Below, piece by piece: positions 1 through 8,306 of a stretch of 64,000 nt of DNA. The stretch's first letter is position 1. Each line of letters opens with the position of its first letter. Below the pieces are notes generated by a model, which worked only from the letters and a program-made list of their open reading frames with translations, was not told the DNA's origin and did no database searches. The position numbers and the translations under genes were made by a program. Source of the DNA: Knoellia remsis (lineage in GTDB: Bacteria; Actinomycetota; Actinomycetes; Actinomycetales; Dermatophilaceae); the NCBI RefSeq assembly GCF_003002895.1, contig NZ_PVTI01000001.1:124001-188000 (forward strand), in the 5' to 3' direction.

Positions 1-340
1 CGACCGGGTCGAGCACCCACGGCGTCGCCGCGAGACGGGCCGACTCCGTGGCCAAACTCATGGCCTTCACGGTGTCCTCGGTCGGCGTCCCGAGGTTGAC
101 GAGCAGGGCGCTGGCCACCCCCGCGAACTCGGCGGCCTCGTGGGAGTTGTCCACCATCGCGGGCGCGGCACCGGCGGCGAGCAGGACGTTCGCCGTCCAG
201 TTCGTCACGACGGAGTTCGTGATGCACTGCACCAGTGGTGTCTGCGTGCGCAGGTCCGCGAGCACGGAGGCGAGGTCGGCAGGTGCGAGTGCCGGGCCCT
301 CACCGGCGGTGGCGGTCGGGTCGACGGATCGAGTCGTCAT
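1..340 (-). CDS. thiM: Hydroxyethylthiazole kinase (3' part outside window)
   Basis: Partial gene: the first 113 codons are present and the rest lies beyond base 1. The product phosphorylates 4-methyl-5-(2-hydroxyethyl)thiazole in cytoplasmic thiamine salvage. The readable N-terminus carries the ThiM hallmark [20 protein letters not shown] followed by [11 protein letters not shown] and [11 protein letters not shown], which hold the family's thiazole and Mg-ATP pocket residues. The ATG at 340 is preceded by AAGGGA about eight bases upstream, and that ribosome site is the 3' end of a TPP riboswitch, so translation should fall when thiamine pyrophosphate is abundant. The riboswitch independently supports the call. 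Genes thiE or thiD may follow outside the window. Confidence 0.95.
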   Translation of the reverse strand, partial: MTTRSVDPTATAGEGPALAPADLASVLADLRTQTPLVQCITNSVVTNWTANVLLAAGAAPAMVDNSHEAAEFAGVASALLVNLGTPTEDTVKAMSLATESARLAATPWVLDPV

Positions 341-345
341 CGGAC

Positions 346-420
346 GTCCCTTCGCTAGTACGAGCTAGATCAGGTTCAACGGGTGTGATCTCAGCCCGCT
401 CCAGCAGGCACCCCGCGTCG
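346..420 (-). promoter_or_regulatory. TPP riboswitch (THI box) of thiM
   Basis: On the minus strand the conserved thi-box pieces appear in order: GGGGTGCC, then GGCTGAGA, then ACCCGTTGAACCTGATC, then GCGAAGGGA. The last element contains the AAGGGA ribosome binding site of thiM, eight bases before its ATG. This suggests translational control by sequestration of the site when TPP binds. No separate terminator hairpin is visible between aptamer and gene. Confidence 0.95.
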
Positions 421-473
421 CCTTCGACCCTAGACGACCCCGTCGCAGCCCACAGACCCACCCCACGTCCCCC

Positions 474-556
474 GACTGATTGCCGGTTCCCGGCACCCCT
501 CCCCGGACTGATTGCCGATTCCCGGCACAGCGGGTGCCTGGAAAGAGCAATCAGTC
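474..556. repeat. Intergenic palindromic repeat, GACTGATTGC family (three arms)
   Basis: Two direct copies of GACTGATTGCCG(G/A)TTCCCGGCA at 474-495 and 507-528 are followed by an inverted, diverged copy ending AGCAATCAGTC at 535-556. Either direct arm can pair with the inverted arm. It lies between the 3' end of alkB and the riboswitch of thiM. The same outer sequence bounds palindromes at 4650, 22771, 36099 and 39995. Confidence 0.8.
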
Positions 557-561
557 GCGGG

Positions 562-1185
562 TCAGCGGACGCCGCGGGGGCGGAACTGGATCGAGATGCG
601 CGGACCGACCGGCTTGCTCGTCTTGGGGATCGCGTGGTCCCACGTGCGCTGGCACGACCCACCCATGACGACAAGGTCGCCGTGCCCGAGGGAGAAGCCG
701 ATCGACGACCCGCCGCCACGCGGCCGCAGCATGAGCGAGCGGGCCGACCCGACCGACAGGATCGCGACCATCGTGTCCAGGTCCTTCGCCCGACCGATGC
801 GGTCACCGTGCCACGCGACGGAGTCACGGCCGTCGCGGTAGAGGCACATCCCGGCCGTGACGAACCGCTCACCCAGCTCACCGGCATACCTCTCGCACAA
901 TGCTTCTCGCACGGTGACGAGTGCAGGGTGGGGCAGCGGCTCGCCCTCCTCGTAGAACTTCAGCAGCCGCGGGACGTCGACCACGCGCTCGTACATCTCG
1001 CGCCGCTCCGCCTTCCACGGCACGCCGGAGTGCAGCGCGTCGAAGAGCACGTCGGCACCGCCCAGCCACGCCGGCTGGTAGTCCACCCACGCGCCGCGCG
1101 AGAGGTGCGTCCGGGTGGGCGCGAGGGGCCCGACCTCGACGACGTCACCGGTGTCGAAGAGCGAGCTCTGCAGGACCGCGGCCAT
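562..1185 (-). CDS. alkB: Alpha-ketoglutarate-dependent dioxygenase AlkB
   Basis: A 207-residue Fe(II)/2-oxoglutarate dioxygenase that would oxidatively remove N-alkyl lesions from DNA or RNA bases. The iron triad is visible as HxD at H126/D128 (in AWHGDRIG) and H184 (TWDHAIPK). The 2-oxoglutarate arginine R196 and the RxxxxxR signature (R196 and R202) follow close to the C-terminus. Length is normal for the single-domain family. The start ATG at 1185 gives a complete protein with no obvious upstream alternative. It stands alone; its stop codon lies only five bases from a palindromic repeat that may end its transcript. A tRNA- or protein-acting paralogue cannot be excluded. Confidence 0.9.
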   Translation of the reverse strand: MAAVLQSSLFDTGDVVEVGPLAPTRTHLSRGAWVDYQPAWLGGADVLFDALHSGVPWKAERREMYERVVDVPRLLKFYEEGEPLPHPALVTVREALCERYAGELGERFVTAGMCLYRDGRDSVAWHGDRIGRAKDLDTMVAILSVGSARSLMLRPRGGGSSIGFSLGHGDLVVMGGSCQRTWDHAIPKTSKPVGPRISIQFRPRGVR

Positions 1186-1266
1186 GCCGCCGACGCTACC
1201 TCAGATCGAACGCATGTTCTAGTGTCTGTGCAGGTATGCCGTCCGCTCACCTCACGCGCGCGGGTG

Positions 1267-2271
1267 TCAGTACGTGAGGCGGGACCACGTGACCGGGCCG
1301 ACGACACCGTCGGGCGTGATCCCCCGGGAATTCTGGAACGCCGTGACCTTGGAACGGGTCACGTCGCCGAACGCGCCGTCGGCGGTGAGCGAATAGCCGC
1401 GCGCGGTGAGTGTCTTCTGCGCCGCGACGACGGCCTCACCAGAGGAGCCGTACTGCACGACGACGACGAGCGCGGCCCACGTCTTCGGTCCGACGACCCC
1501 GTCGGGCGTGAGCCCCCGGGAGTTCTGGAACGCCTTGACCTTGGCGAGGGTGATGTCTCCGAAGGATCCGTCGACGGTGAGGGACTGCCCGCGCGCCCGC
1601 AGCAGGTGCTGGATCGCGGTGACCCGGAAGCCGGTCGCGCCGAAGCTGACCGTCCGCCAGGTCGTCGTCGTGGTTCCGCCGCCGCCACCGCCGATCTTCG
1701 TCACGAGAGCGGCGAGCCGCGCGTCACCCGGACGCACGTTGATCTCGAAGTGCATCTCGTCCTTGCGTGAGGAGTAGTCGCCGCCCCAGCGCACGACGCC
1801 GTCGCAGTAGGTGAGGATCGAGCGGATCCGGCTGACCTGCGTCGAGCTGAAGGTGCCGGATGCTCCGAGCGGGTGCCGCGGGGCGTTGCAGTCGATGGCC
1901 GTGCCCGACGCGTGGTTGGAGTAGGTGGTGCTGCCCGAGATGGCGCGGAAGTTGTAGCCCCAGTTCCAGCCGTCGACGAGGGCCTCGACCTCGTTGTGGA
2001 ACCGCGTCGCGACGTAGCCGAGAATCGTGTGCACCTGCCCCGACTTCACCCCGGCGGGGAAGGAGCGGCCGGCGATGCTGAAGCCGGTGATGCCGATCGC
2101 GCTCGGGCTGCTGCTCGCCGGCCAGCCGTTCTGCGAGGTCGCGGCCTGCGCCGCCCCGGCGCCGGCAAGCACGAGTCCACCGCCGAGGACGAGGCCTCCG
2201 CCGCCGCGGAGCAGGGCGCGCCGCCCCACGGCCGAGGTCGTCGTGCCGGGCTCTGGATGCTGGTCGCACAT
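1267..2271 (-). CDS. Secreted M15-type peptidase with two peptidoglycan-binding domains
   Basis: A 334-residue exported protein. A twin-arginine-like signal (RRALLRGGGG at residues 17-26, hydrophobic to about 40, then AQAA) points to Tat export. Residues about 45-200 form an M15/VanY-like fold with zinc ligands H120 and D127 (SNHASGTAIDCN) and H174 (DEMHFEIN). A Gly/Thr linker leads to two PG_binding_1 repeats (about 212-265 and 270-332), each with SxGxxVxxxQxxLxxxG and FQNSRGxTPDGVVGPxTW. The likely role is D-Ala-D-Ala carboxypeptidase or peptide cross-link hydrolase in the wall. GAGGGG lies just before the ATG. The architecture resembles phage endolysins, but no phage genes are nearby. Confidence 0.85.
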   Translation of the reverse strand: MCDQHPEPGTTTSAVGRRALLRGGGGLVLGGGLVLAGAGAAQAATSQNGWPASSSPSAIGITGFSIAGRSFPAGVKSGQVHTILGYVATRFHNEVEALVDGWNWGYNFRAISGSTTYSNHASGTAIDCNAPRHPLGASGTFSSTQVSRIRSILTYCDGVVRWGGDYSSRKDEMHFEINVRPGDARLAALVTKIGGGGGGTTTTTWRTVSFGATGFRVTAIQHLLRARGQSLTVDGSFGDITLAKVKAFQNSRGLTPDGVVGPKTWAALVVVVQYGSSGEAVVAAQKTLTARGYSLTADGAFGDVTRSKVTAFQNSRGITPDGVVGPVTWSRLTY

Positions 2272-2321
2272 GGTCGTACCCCTCGTTCAGTCGCGGTCAA
2301 AAGTGCTCTGCCGCAACGAAC

Positions 2322-3029
2322 CTAGGGCTGACCGTCGTCGGGCGCGACCGGAGCGGGCGGGGAGTCCTCCCCGGCCCTTCCGGTGGCGAGATCCCTCCCG
2401 GGGCTGTATGCCGCCTGGGTCATCGGGGCGTAGGCGAACCAGCCCATGCCCACCTCTGGGTCGAAGTCCGGCAGCGGCCAGAGCTCACGCGCCTGCGCCG
2501 CGACCGCGCGCCATGCGTCCGTGGCGAGGTCGACTCGGGTCTCAGGGATGTCCAGGTCGTCCCAGCGGAGGACCGCCGTGGCAGCGCCGTGCGGCACGGG
2601 TCGGAGCCACCACGACTGGTGCGCGCGCACGTCCATCCCGCCGCCGAGGCTGCACTGCAGCAGGGGCCGAGACTCGTCCACGTCGCCCGGTTCGGAGTCG
2701 ACGCGCGAACCGAGCTTCGTGCCGTCGGCGAGCAGGATGCCGAACCGCGGCTCGCTGCGCATGCCATAGGGGCCATCGATCCGTGGGAGCGCATCGGGGT
2801 GCAGCCACACGTCCAGTTGGAGCTCGACCCCGCGGTCGTGGACTCGGGCGCGGTCCAGCCGGATGACGACGTCGGGTCGGTTCACGATGTCGAGGTCGGC
2901 CATGACGGTGACCGGCACGACGTTGAGCGGCGGCGACCACGGCACGTTGTGGACCTGCTGGCTCGTCTCCTCCTCCGACGGCGGGGGCGGAGGCGGGAGC
3001 GGGTCGAAGAAGGGCTCATCCGTGCTCAT
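2322..3029 (-). CDS. Conserved hypothetical protein
   Basis: A 235-residue protein that I do not recognise. It begins with a Pro/Glu-rich segment (six prolines at about residues 11-17), has no signal peptide or membrane span, and then shows mixed beta-rich sequence with many Trp and Asp residues, including a GGGMDVRAHQSWW stretch about two thirds along. The C-terminus is again Pro/Gly/Ala-rich and probably disordered. It is transcribed away from recO, with about 100 bases between the two starts. An octamer GTATGCCG lies in its 3' part, encoding Ala-Tyr. Function unknown. Confidence 0.6.
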   Translation of the reverse strand: MSTDEPFFDPLPPPPPPSEEETSQQVHNVPWSPPLNVVPVTVMADLDIVNRPDVVIRLDRARVHDRGVELQLDVWLHPDALPRIDGPYGMRSEPRFGILLADGTKLGSRVDSEPGDVDESRPLLQCSLGGGMDVRAHQSWWLRPVPHGAATAVLRWDDLDIPETRVDLATDAWRAVAAQARELWPLPDFDPEVGMGWFAYAPMTQAAYSPGRDLATGRAGEDSPPAPVAPDDGQP

Positions 3030-3126
3030 TCCCCGACGCTACTGGCACCGCACGGGCGGCGACGCGACATCGACGGTAACGGCACGGCATACCGGCGATG
3101 TCGGTGCGGCAGGGGACAATGGTGTG

Positions 3127-3852
3127 GTGCCGCTCTACCGAGACCAGGGTGTCGTCCTGCGCACCCACAAGCTGGGGGAGGCCGACCGCATCATCACCGT
3201 CCTCACCCGGACCCTGGGCAAGGTGCGCACCGTCGGCAAGGGCGTGCGCCGCACGAAGTCCCGCTTCGGCGCGCGCCTCGAGCCGGGCATGCTCATCGAC
3301 CTCCAGTGCTACGAGGGCCGGACCCTCGACACGGTGACCCAGGCCGAGACGGTCGAGCCGTGGGGTGACGTCATCGCCCGCGACTACGACGCGTGGACCG
3401 CCGCGAACGCCGTCCTCGAGACGTGCGACCGGCTCACCGAGGAGCGCGAGCCGGCGCTCCAGCAGTACCTCCTCGTCACCGGCGCGCTGCGCTCGCTCGC
3501 AGGCAAGGAGCACGACCCCCGGCTCGTCCTCGACGCCTACCTGCTGCGCGCGCTCGCGATCGCCGGCTGGGCGCCGAGCTTCCACGACTGCGCACGGTGT
3601 GGCGCGCAGGGTCCGCACCGCGCCTTCCACATCGTCTCCGGCGGCGCCGTCTGTCCCGTATGCCGTCCGCCCGGTTCCGCGGCGCCCGCGCCGGAGACGT
3701 TGCGGCTGTTGGCCGCCCTGCTGGCGGGGGACTGGGCCATCGCCGACGCGTCCGACCCGCGACACCGGCGCGAGGGGTCGGGACTCACCAGCGCGTTCCT
3801 GCAGTGGCATCTCGAACGAGGGGTCCGTTCGCTCCGTATGGTGGAGCGGTGA
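3127..3852 (+). CDS. recO: DNA repair protein RecO
   Basis: A 241-residue RecO. The N-terminal OB-fold opens with [20 protein letters not shown] and continues with [24 protein letters not shown], a typical actinobacterial RecO start. The helical C-terminal domain has a zinc site with CARCG and CPVC pairs. RecO anneals SSB-coated single strands and, with RecR, loads RecA at gaps. The GTG at 3127 is chosen because the conserved N-terminus begins there. The stop overlaps the GTG start of uppS by four bases (GTGA), so the genes are translationally coupled; this recO-uppS order is common in actinobacteria. Confidence 0.95.
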   Translation: MPLYRDQGVVLRTHKLGEADRIITVLTRTLGKVRTVGKGVRRTKSRFGARLEPGMLIDLQCYEGRTLDTVTQAETVEPWGDVIARDYDAWTAANAVLETCDRLTEEREPALQQYLLVTGALRSLAGKEHDPRLVLDAYLLRALAIAGWAPSFHDCARCGAQGPHRAFHIVSGGAVCPVCRPPGSAAPAPETLRLLAALLAGDWAIADASDPRHRREGSGLTSAFLQWHLERGVRSLRMVER

Positions 3853-4655
3853 CGAGCCGAGACACGGCATACGCCAAGCCCTTCCCGCACCCGAGTGGTG
3901 CGCAGCCTCCGGCGCTGGCGCCGGGACAGGTGCCCGGGCACGTCGCCATCGTCATGGACGGCAACGGTCGCTGGGCCAACCAGCGCGGGCTGCCGCGAAC
4001 CAAGGGGCATGAGGCCGGTGAGGCGGCGCTGCTCGACGTCGTCGCCGGAGCCATCGAGGCCGGGGTGAGTCACCTGTCGGCCTACGCCTTCTCGACCGAG
4101 AACTGGAAGCGGTCGCCCGACGAGGTGCGCTTCCTCATGGGCTTCAACCGTGACGTCATCCGTCGCCGCCGCGACCAGCTCAACGAATGGGGCGTCCGGA
4201 TGCGCTGGGTCGGGCGGCGGCCGAAGCTGTGGAGCTCGGTCATCAAGGAGCTCGAGATCGCGCAGGAGATGACGAAGGACAACACCGGGCTCACGTTGTA
4301 CTTCTGCGTCAACTACGGGGGCCGGGCCGAGCTCGGTGACGCTGCGCGGGCGCTCGCCGAGGACGTCGCACACGGCCGGGTCAAGCCGCGCAGCGTCGAC
4401 GACCGCACGCTGGCGCGCTACCTCCCGGAGCCGGGTATGCCGGACGTCGACCTCTTCGTGCGCTCGTCGGGGGAGCAGCGCACGAGCAACTTCCTGCTGT
4501 GGCAGAGCGCGTATGCCGAGATGGTCTTCCTCGACACGCTGTGGCCGGACTTCGACCGGCGCGACCTGTGGCGCGCCATCGAGATCTATGCCGACCGGGA
4601 GCGTCGCTACGGCGGCGCCGTCGACCTCGCCGCCACGCCGGTCACGACCGACTGA
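3849..4655 (+). CDS. uppS: Isoprenyl transferase (cis-prenyl diphosphate synthase)
   Basis: A 268-residue cytosolic cis-prenyltransferase making the C50/C55 polyprenyl diphosphate carrier for cell-wall synthesis. Family motifs appear in order: [20 protein letters not shown] (catalytic Asp in MDGNGRW), [30 protein letters not shown], and [19 protein letters not shown] with YAEMVF. The GTG start at 3849 overlaps the recO stop. The stop codon TGA is itself part of GACTGATTGCC, the first arm of a palindromic repeat that may terminate the transcript. Confidence 0.95.
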   Translation: MTSRDTAYAKPFPHPSGAQPPALAPGQVPGHVAIVMDGNGRWANQRGLPRTKGHEAGEAALLDVVAGAIEAGVSHLSAYAFSTENWKRSPDEVRFLMGFNRDVIRRRRDQLNEWGVRMRWVGRRPKLWSSVIKELEIAQEMTKDNTGLTLYFCVNYGGRAELGDAARALAEDVAHGRVKPRSVDDRTLARYLPEPGMPDVDLFVRSSGEQRTSNFLLWQSAYAEMVFLDTLWPDFDRRDLWRAIEIYADRERRYGGAVDLAATPVTTD

Positions 4656-4702
4656 TTGCCGGGTTCCCGGCGGTCGCGCCGGCCGGGAACCGGCCACCAG
4701 TC
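4650..4702. repeat. Intergenic palindromic repeat, GACTGATTGC family
   Basis: GACTGATTGCCGGGTTCCCGGC is followed by the inverted arm GCCGGCCGGGAACCGGCCACCAGTC, giving a GC-rich hairpin. The left arm contains the stop codon of uppS. It probably acts as a terminator for recO-uppS. Confidence 0.75.
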
Positions 4703-4870
4703 GTGGATGGGTGAGGACGGCGTGACCGGAAATGCGCAGTCCGGCTGGTCATTTCCTTCGTGGGGTGCATGGCCCGCTCGTAGCGTGGTGTGACCAGGCC
4801 CGCACTGTCGCTGCCCGTGGTTCCCTCCCGGCGAACCGGCGACGTCGCCGGCCATCACGAGGAGGAAGAC

Positions 4871-7800
4871 GTGGCACGCAGACACACAGGAGCGCTGGCC
4901 CTCGCGCTCGCCGGAGCGGTCGGGCTCTCGATGACCCCGGCCGCAGGAGCGGCCGTGCCGACGGCGCCGTCCGGCGCACCCGGCGCCGTGGGCGCGGCAA
5001 CCGAAGCTCTCGACATCGCCGTCCCGGAGGGTGCCCTGACGATCACCGACGGCACCCTCACCGTCCGCACCCACCCGGACTTCCCGCAGGTCGTCGACTA
5101 CCGCCTCGGTGGCAAGCAGCTCGCCGGACGCCTCGGCTCAGCGCTGACCTCGATCACCGTCGACGGGGTCGAGCAGCCCGTCACGGTCGGCACGGCCACG
5201 GTGTCGGGCGCCAGCGTCAGCTATCCGGTGACGTTCACCAAGCTCCCGGGCGCCTCGCTCACGGCGGTCATCTCGGTCAAGGACGGGGCCGTCACCTACT
5301 CGCTCACCAAGATCGCCGACCCGCAGCGCAAGCTCAACCGGATCTCCATCCCCGACCTCGACCTCGTCTCCGTCACCGGCGACGACCCGAAGTCCCAGAT
5401 CATGGCGACGAAGATGAGCATCAACCGCAACGTGCCGGGAGACACGCTCATCACGGTGGCAGGCGCCGAGGAGGGCGCGGGCAACGCGTGGATGGTCACG
5501 GCCAACGACTCCGGACTCGCCGCCGGCTTCGAGACCAACGCCATCGGCGACAACACGGTTCCCGGGCGCGGCAGCAACGCCGACCGCTTCCGCCAGCGGG
5601 TGCACACCGTCGACGGTGTCCGGGTCGGCAGCGTCGGTGCCGCGGAGTGGACCTACCGGGGCCAGGCCGTCTCGACCTACGACGACGGCTCGGGCATCGG
5701 CGTCGATCCCGACCCGAAGATCACCGTGAAGATCACGGCGGACGCCAACCGCGACGCCGTCGTCAACTGGCAGGACGGCGCGCTGGCGACCCGCGACATC
5801 CTCACGCCCTTCGTCGGCATGGAGGACGTCAAGAACTACGTGGTCGCGAGGATCCCGTTCAACATCGTCTCCCAGGCGACGCACCCCTTCCTGCGGACCC
5901 TCGACGACACCAAGCGGATCGCGCTCGCCACGGACAAGCTCGGGCAGCAGGCGCTGCTCAAGGGCTACCAGGCCGAGGGGCACGACTCCGCCCAGGGCGA
6001 CTACGGCGACAACTACAACGAGCGCGCTGGTGGCCTGAAGGACATGAAGACCCTCGTCTCCGAGGGCAAGGACTGGAACGCCACCTTCGGCGTCCACGTC
6101 AACGCGACCGAGAGCTACTCCGAGGCCAACTCGTTCGGCGAGGACCTGCTCACCATGCCGCCCGTCGCGGGCTGGGGGTGGATGAACCAGTCCTACAAGA
6201 TGAACAACCAGAAGGACCTGGCGACGAACAACGTCTTCGAGCGCCTCGCCGAGCTGCGCAAGAACTTCCCGGCGGACTCCAACATGAACTGGCTCTACTG
6301 GGACGTCTACTACCCGCGCGGGTGGGAAGGTGACCGGTTCGCCGCCGAGGCGCAGAAGCAGGGCTGGCGGATCAGCTCCGAGTGGTCCTACGCCATGCCG
6401 CAGGCCAACACCTGGGCGCACTGGGCCGTCGATGAGAACTACGGCGGTGCCACCCACAAGGGCATCAACTCCCAGCTCGCGCGCTTCGTCCAGAACTCCT
6501 ACCGCGACACGTGGAACCCCGACCCCAGGCTCGGCAACCCCAACATCGTGGAGTTCGAGGGCTGGCAGCGCAAGAACGACTACAACGCCTTCATCAAGAA
6601 CGTGTGGGAGCGCAACCTGCCCGCGAAGTTCCTCCAGCAGTCCGACATCATGCGCTGGCAGGACAAGAGCATCACGTTCGAGAACGGCACGGTCGTCACA
6701 TCGCCGCTCGACACCATCGACGGCAAGACCGTCCCGACCAACCGCACCATCACCTTCGACGGCGCGACGGTCTACGACCAGGGCAGCTACCTGCTGCCAT
6801 GGAAGGACGGCGGCTCGGACCGGCTCTACTACTGGAACCCCGGCAAGGCCAAGGCGACTTGGGAGCTGACCGACGCCTGGGCGTCGCAGAAGCAGCTCAC
6901 CCTCTTCAAGCTCACCGACACGGGCCGGGCCAAGGTTGCCGACGTTCCGGTGACGGGCGGCAAGGTCTCCCTTCCCGCGACGGAGGCGGACACGGCATAC
7001 GTGCTCTACCCGACGTCGAAGGTGCCGGCAGCGCAGGCCCCGAACTGGGGTGAGGGCAGCGGCATCTCCGACCCCGGCTTCTTCTCCGGCACCCTCGACG
7101 CGTACCGCACGTCGGGCTCGGTGAAGGTCGTCCGGACCGACCGCGGCAACTTCCAGGCCGAACTCGGCCCACGCGCGTCGTCCGTGGGTCAGCAGCTGCG
7201 GCTCCCGGCGGGCTCGTACAGCGCCTGGGCCTGGGTCGAGATCGAGCCCGGCAAGACCCGGACGGTGTCCGTCCGAGCGACCGGAGACGTCGCGGCGCAG
7301 CCCACGCAGGGCGGGCACCGGGGCCAGGTGGCGACCACGATCACCTCGAGCTCGGCGATCAACGCCACCGCCTCCGACGAGAAGAAGGGCACCTACTTCC
7401 AGCGAGTGCCGATCCGGTTCACGACGCGTGGCGGTCCGGTCAACCTCACCGTGCGCGCCGACGCGGGCGCGGCGAAGGTGTCGGTCGACGACCTGCGGGT
7501 CGTTCCGTGGACGGCGCCCGCGGAGGCCGGCGCGGTCCCCGGCACCGTGGCCTTCGAGGACTTCGAGAACGTCGACACCGGCTACTGGCCGTTCGTCACG
7601 GGGTCCCGCAACGCTGGCGGTGACGCTCGCACCCAGCTCGCGAAGCGGCACGAGCCGTACTCGCAGTCCGGCTGGTACGGCCTCGTCAACGGCGGCGGCT
7701 CGACCGCCGTGGAGGGCCAGAAGTACCTCGACAACGCCCTCGACGGTGACTGGTCGCTGATGTCCAACGAGGAGAACCGCGGGCTCGTCCTGCGCTCCAC

Positions 7801-8140
7801 GTCGGCGTCGGTGCCCACGAAGCCGGGCAGGACCTACAAGGTCACGTTCGACTACCAAGCGGCCTATGACGACGACTACTCCGTCGTCGTCGGCACCGAC
7901 ACGGCGACCGCGACGGGCTGGAAGGAGAACATCACGAAGACCATGCCCGTGGCACAGGCGCGTGGCGCCGGCTGGAGCCTCGGTGACGAGCGCGGTTCTG
8001 GCACAAAGCAGTTCACGTTCGAGTTCACCGCGGGCGACGCGACCACCCCGACGTTCTTCGGCGTGGTGAAGTCCGGCAGCGGCCGTCAGGGCAACCTCGT
8101 CATCGACAACCTGCGGGTCGTCGAGGTCGGAGGGCGCTGA
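4871..8140 (+). CDS. Secreted endo-alpha-N-acetylgalactosaminidase, GH101
   Basis: A 1089-residue exported glycosidase of family GH101, which releases the core-1 disaccharide Gal-beta-1,3-GalNAc from Ser/Thr of mucin-type O-glycoproteins. A Sec signal (RRHTGALALALAGAVGLSM, cleavage near AGAA) precedes a beta-sandwich region. The catalytic barrel holds LYWDVYYPRGW with candidate nucleophile D478 and RISSEWSY with candidate acid/base E504, followed by GGATHKGIN and NPNIVEFEGWQ. The C-terminal third is beta-rich and looks like two galactose-binding-like modules (about 735-880 and 885-1089). No LPXTG anchor or membrane tail is present, so the enzyme should be released. GGAGGAAG lies six bases before the GTG. 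Substrate identity is inferred from family only. Confidence 0.88.
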   Translation: MARRHTGALALALAGAVGLSMTPAAGAAVPTAPSGAPGAVGAATEALDIAVPEGALTITDGTLTVRTHPDFPQVVDYRLGGKQLAGRLGSALTSITVDGVEQPVTVGTATVSGASVSYPVTFTKLPGASLTAVISVKDGAVTYSLTKIADPQRKLNRISIPDLDLVSVTGDDPKSQIMATKMSINRNVPGDTLITVAGAEEGAGNAWMVTANDSGLAAGFETNAIGDNTVPGRGSNADRFRQRVHTVDGVRVGSVGAAEWTYRGQAVSTYDDGSGIGVDPDPKITVKITADANRDAVVNWQDGALATRDILTPFVGMEDVKNYVVARIPFNIVSQATHPFLRTLDDTKRIALATDKLGQQALLKGYQAEGHDSAQGDYGDNYNERAGGLKDMKTLVSEGKDWNATFGVHVNATESYSEANSFGEDLLTMPPVAGWGWMNQSYKMNNQKDLATNNVFERLAELRKNFPADSNMNWLYWDVYYPRGWEGDRFAAEAQKQGWRISSEWSYAMPQANTWAHWAVDENYGGATHKGINSQLARFVQNSYRDTWNPDPRLGNPNIVEFEGWQRKNDYNAFIKNVWERNLPAKFLQQSDIMRWQDKSITFENGTVVTSPLDTIDGKTVPTNRTITFDGATVYDQGSYLLPWKDGGSDRLYYWNPGKAKATWELTDAWASQKQLTLFKLTDTGRAKVADVPVTGGKVSLPATEADTAYVLYPTSKVPAAQAPNWGEGSGISDPGFFSGTLDAYRTSGSVKVVRTDRGNFQAELGPRASSVGQQLRLPAGSYSAWAWVEIEPGKTRTVSVRATGDVAAQPTQGGHRGQVATTITSSSAINATASDEKKGTYFQRVPIRFTTRGGPVNLTVRADAGAAKVSVDDLRVVPWTAPAEAGAVPGTVAFEDFENVDTGYWPFVTGSRNAGGDARTQLAKRHEPYSQSGWYGLVNGGGSTAVEGQKYLDNALDGDWSLMSNEENRGLVLRSTSASVPTKPGRTYKVTFDYQAAYDDDYSVVVGTDTATATGWKENITKTMPVAQARGAGWSLGDERGSGTKQFTFEFTAGDATTPTFFGVVKSGSGRQGNLVIDNLRVVEVGGR

Positions 8141-8180
8141 CCCGAGGGCCGGTGGACCCGAGGGCCGGTGGACCCGAGGG
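8141..8180. repeat. Short tandem repeat after the GH101 gene
   Basis: The 16-base unit CCCGAGGGCCGGTGGA occurs twice and a half immediately after the stop codon of the GH101 gene. No coding or regulatory role is evident; such units may vary in number between strains. Confidence 0.8.
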
Positions 8181-8222
8181 TCCCCCGGTCCGACGGCCCC
8201 GCTGACCACGGCCCACGGACAC

Positions 8223-8259
8223 GGGCGGGTCCCGTCGCACCACGCGACGGGGCCCGCCC
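8223..8259. terminator. GC-rich hairpin between convergent genes
   Basis: GGGCGGGTCCCGTCG pairs with CGACGGGGCCCGCCC across a seven-base loop (one G-T wobble), between the convergent GH101 and DeoR-type genes. Actinobacterial terminators often lack a strong U-tract, as here, so it may serve both strands. Confidence 0.7.
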
Positions 8260-8306
8260 GATGTCTGTCCTGCAGTCCCTCTCGGCCAGTCCCTCCCGGC
8301 CGGCGC

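Noticed and set aside
235-1770. 511-codon plus-strand frame opposite alkB and the M15 peptidase
   Set aside because: Both opposite genes have clear catalytic motifs; this frame has none.
8141-8180. CRISPR-like or direct-repeat array
   Set aside because: Only two and a half contiguous 16-base units without spacers; no cas genes anywhere in the window.
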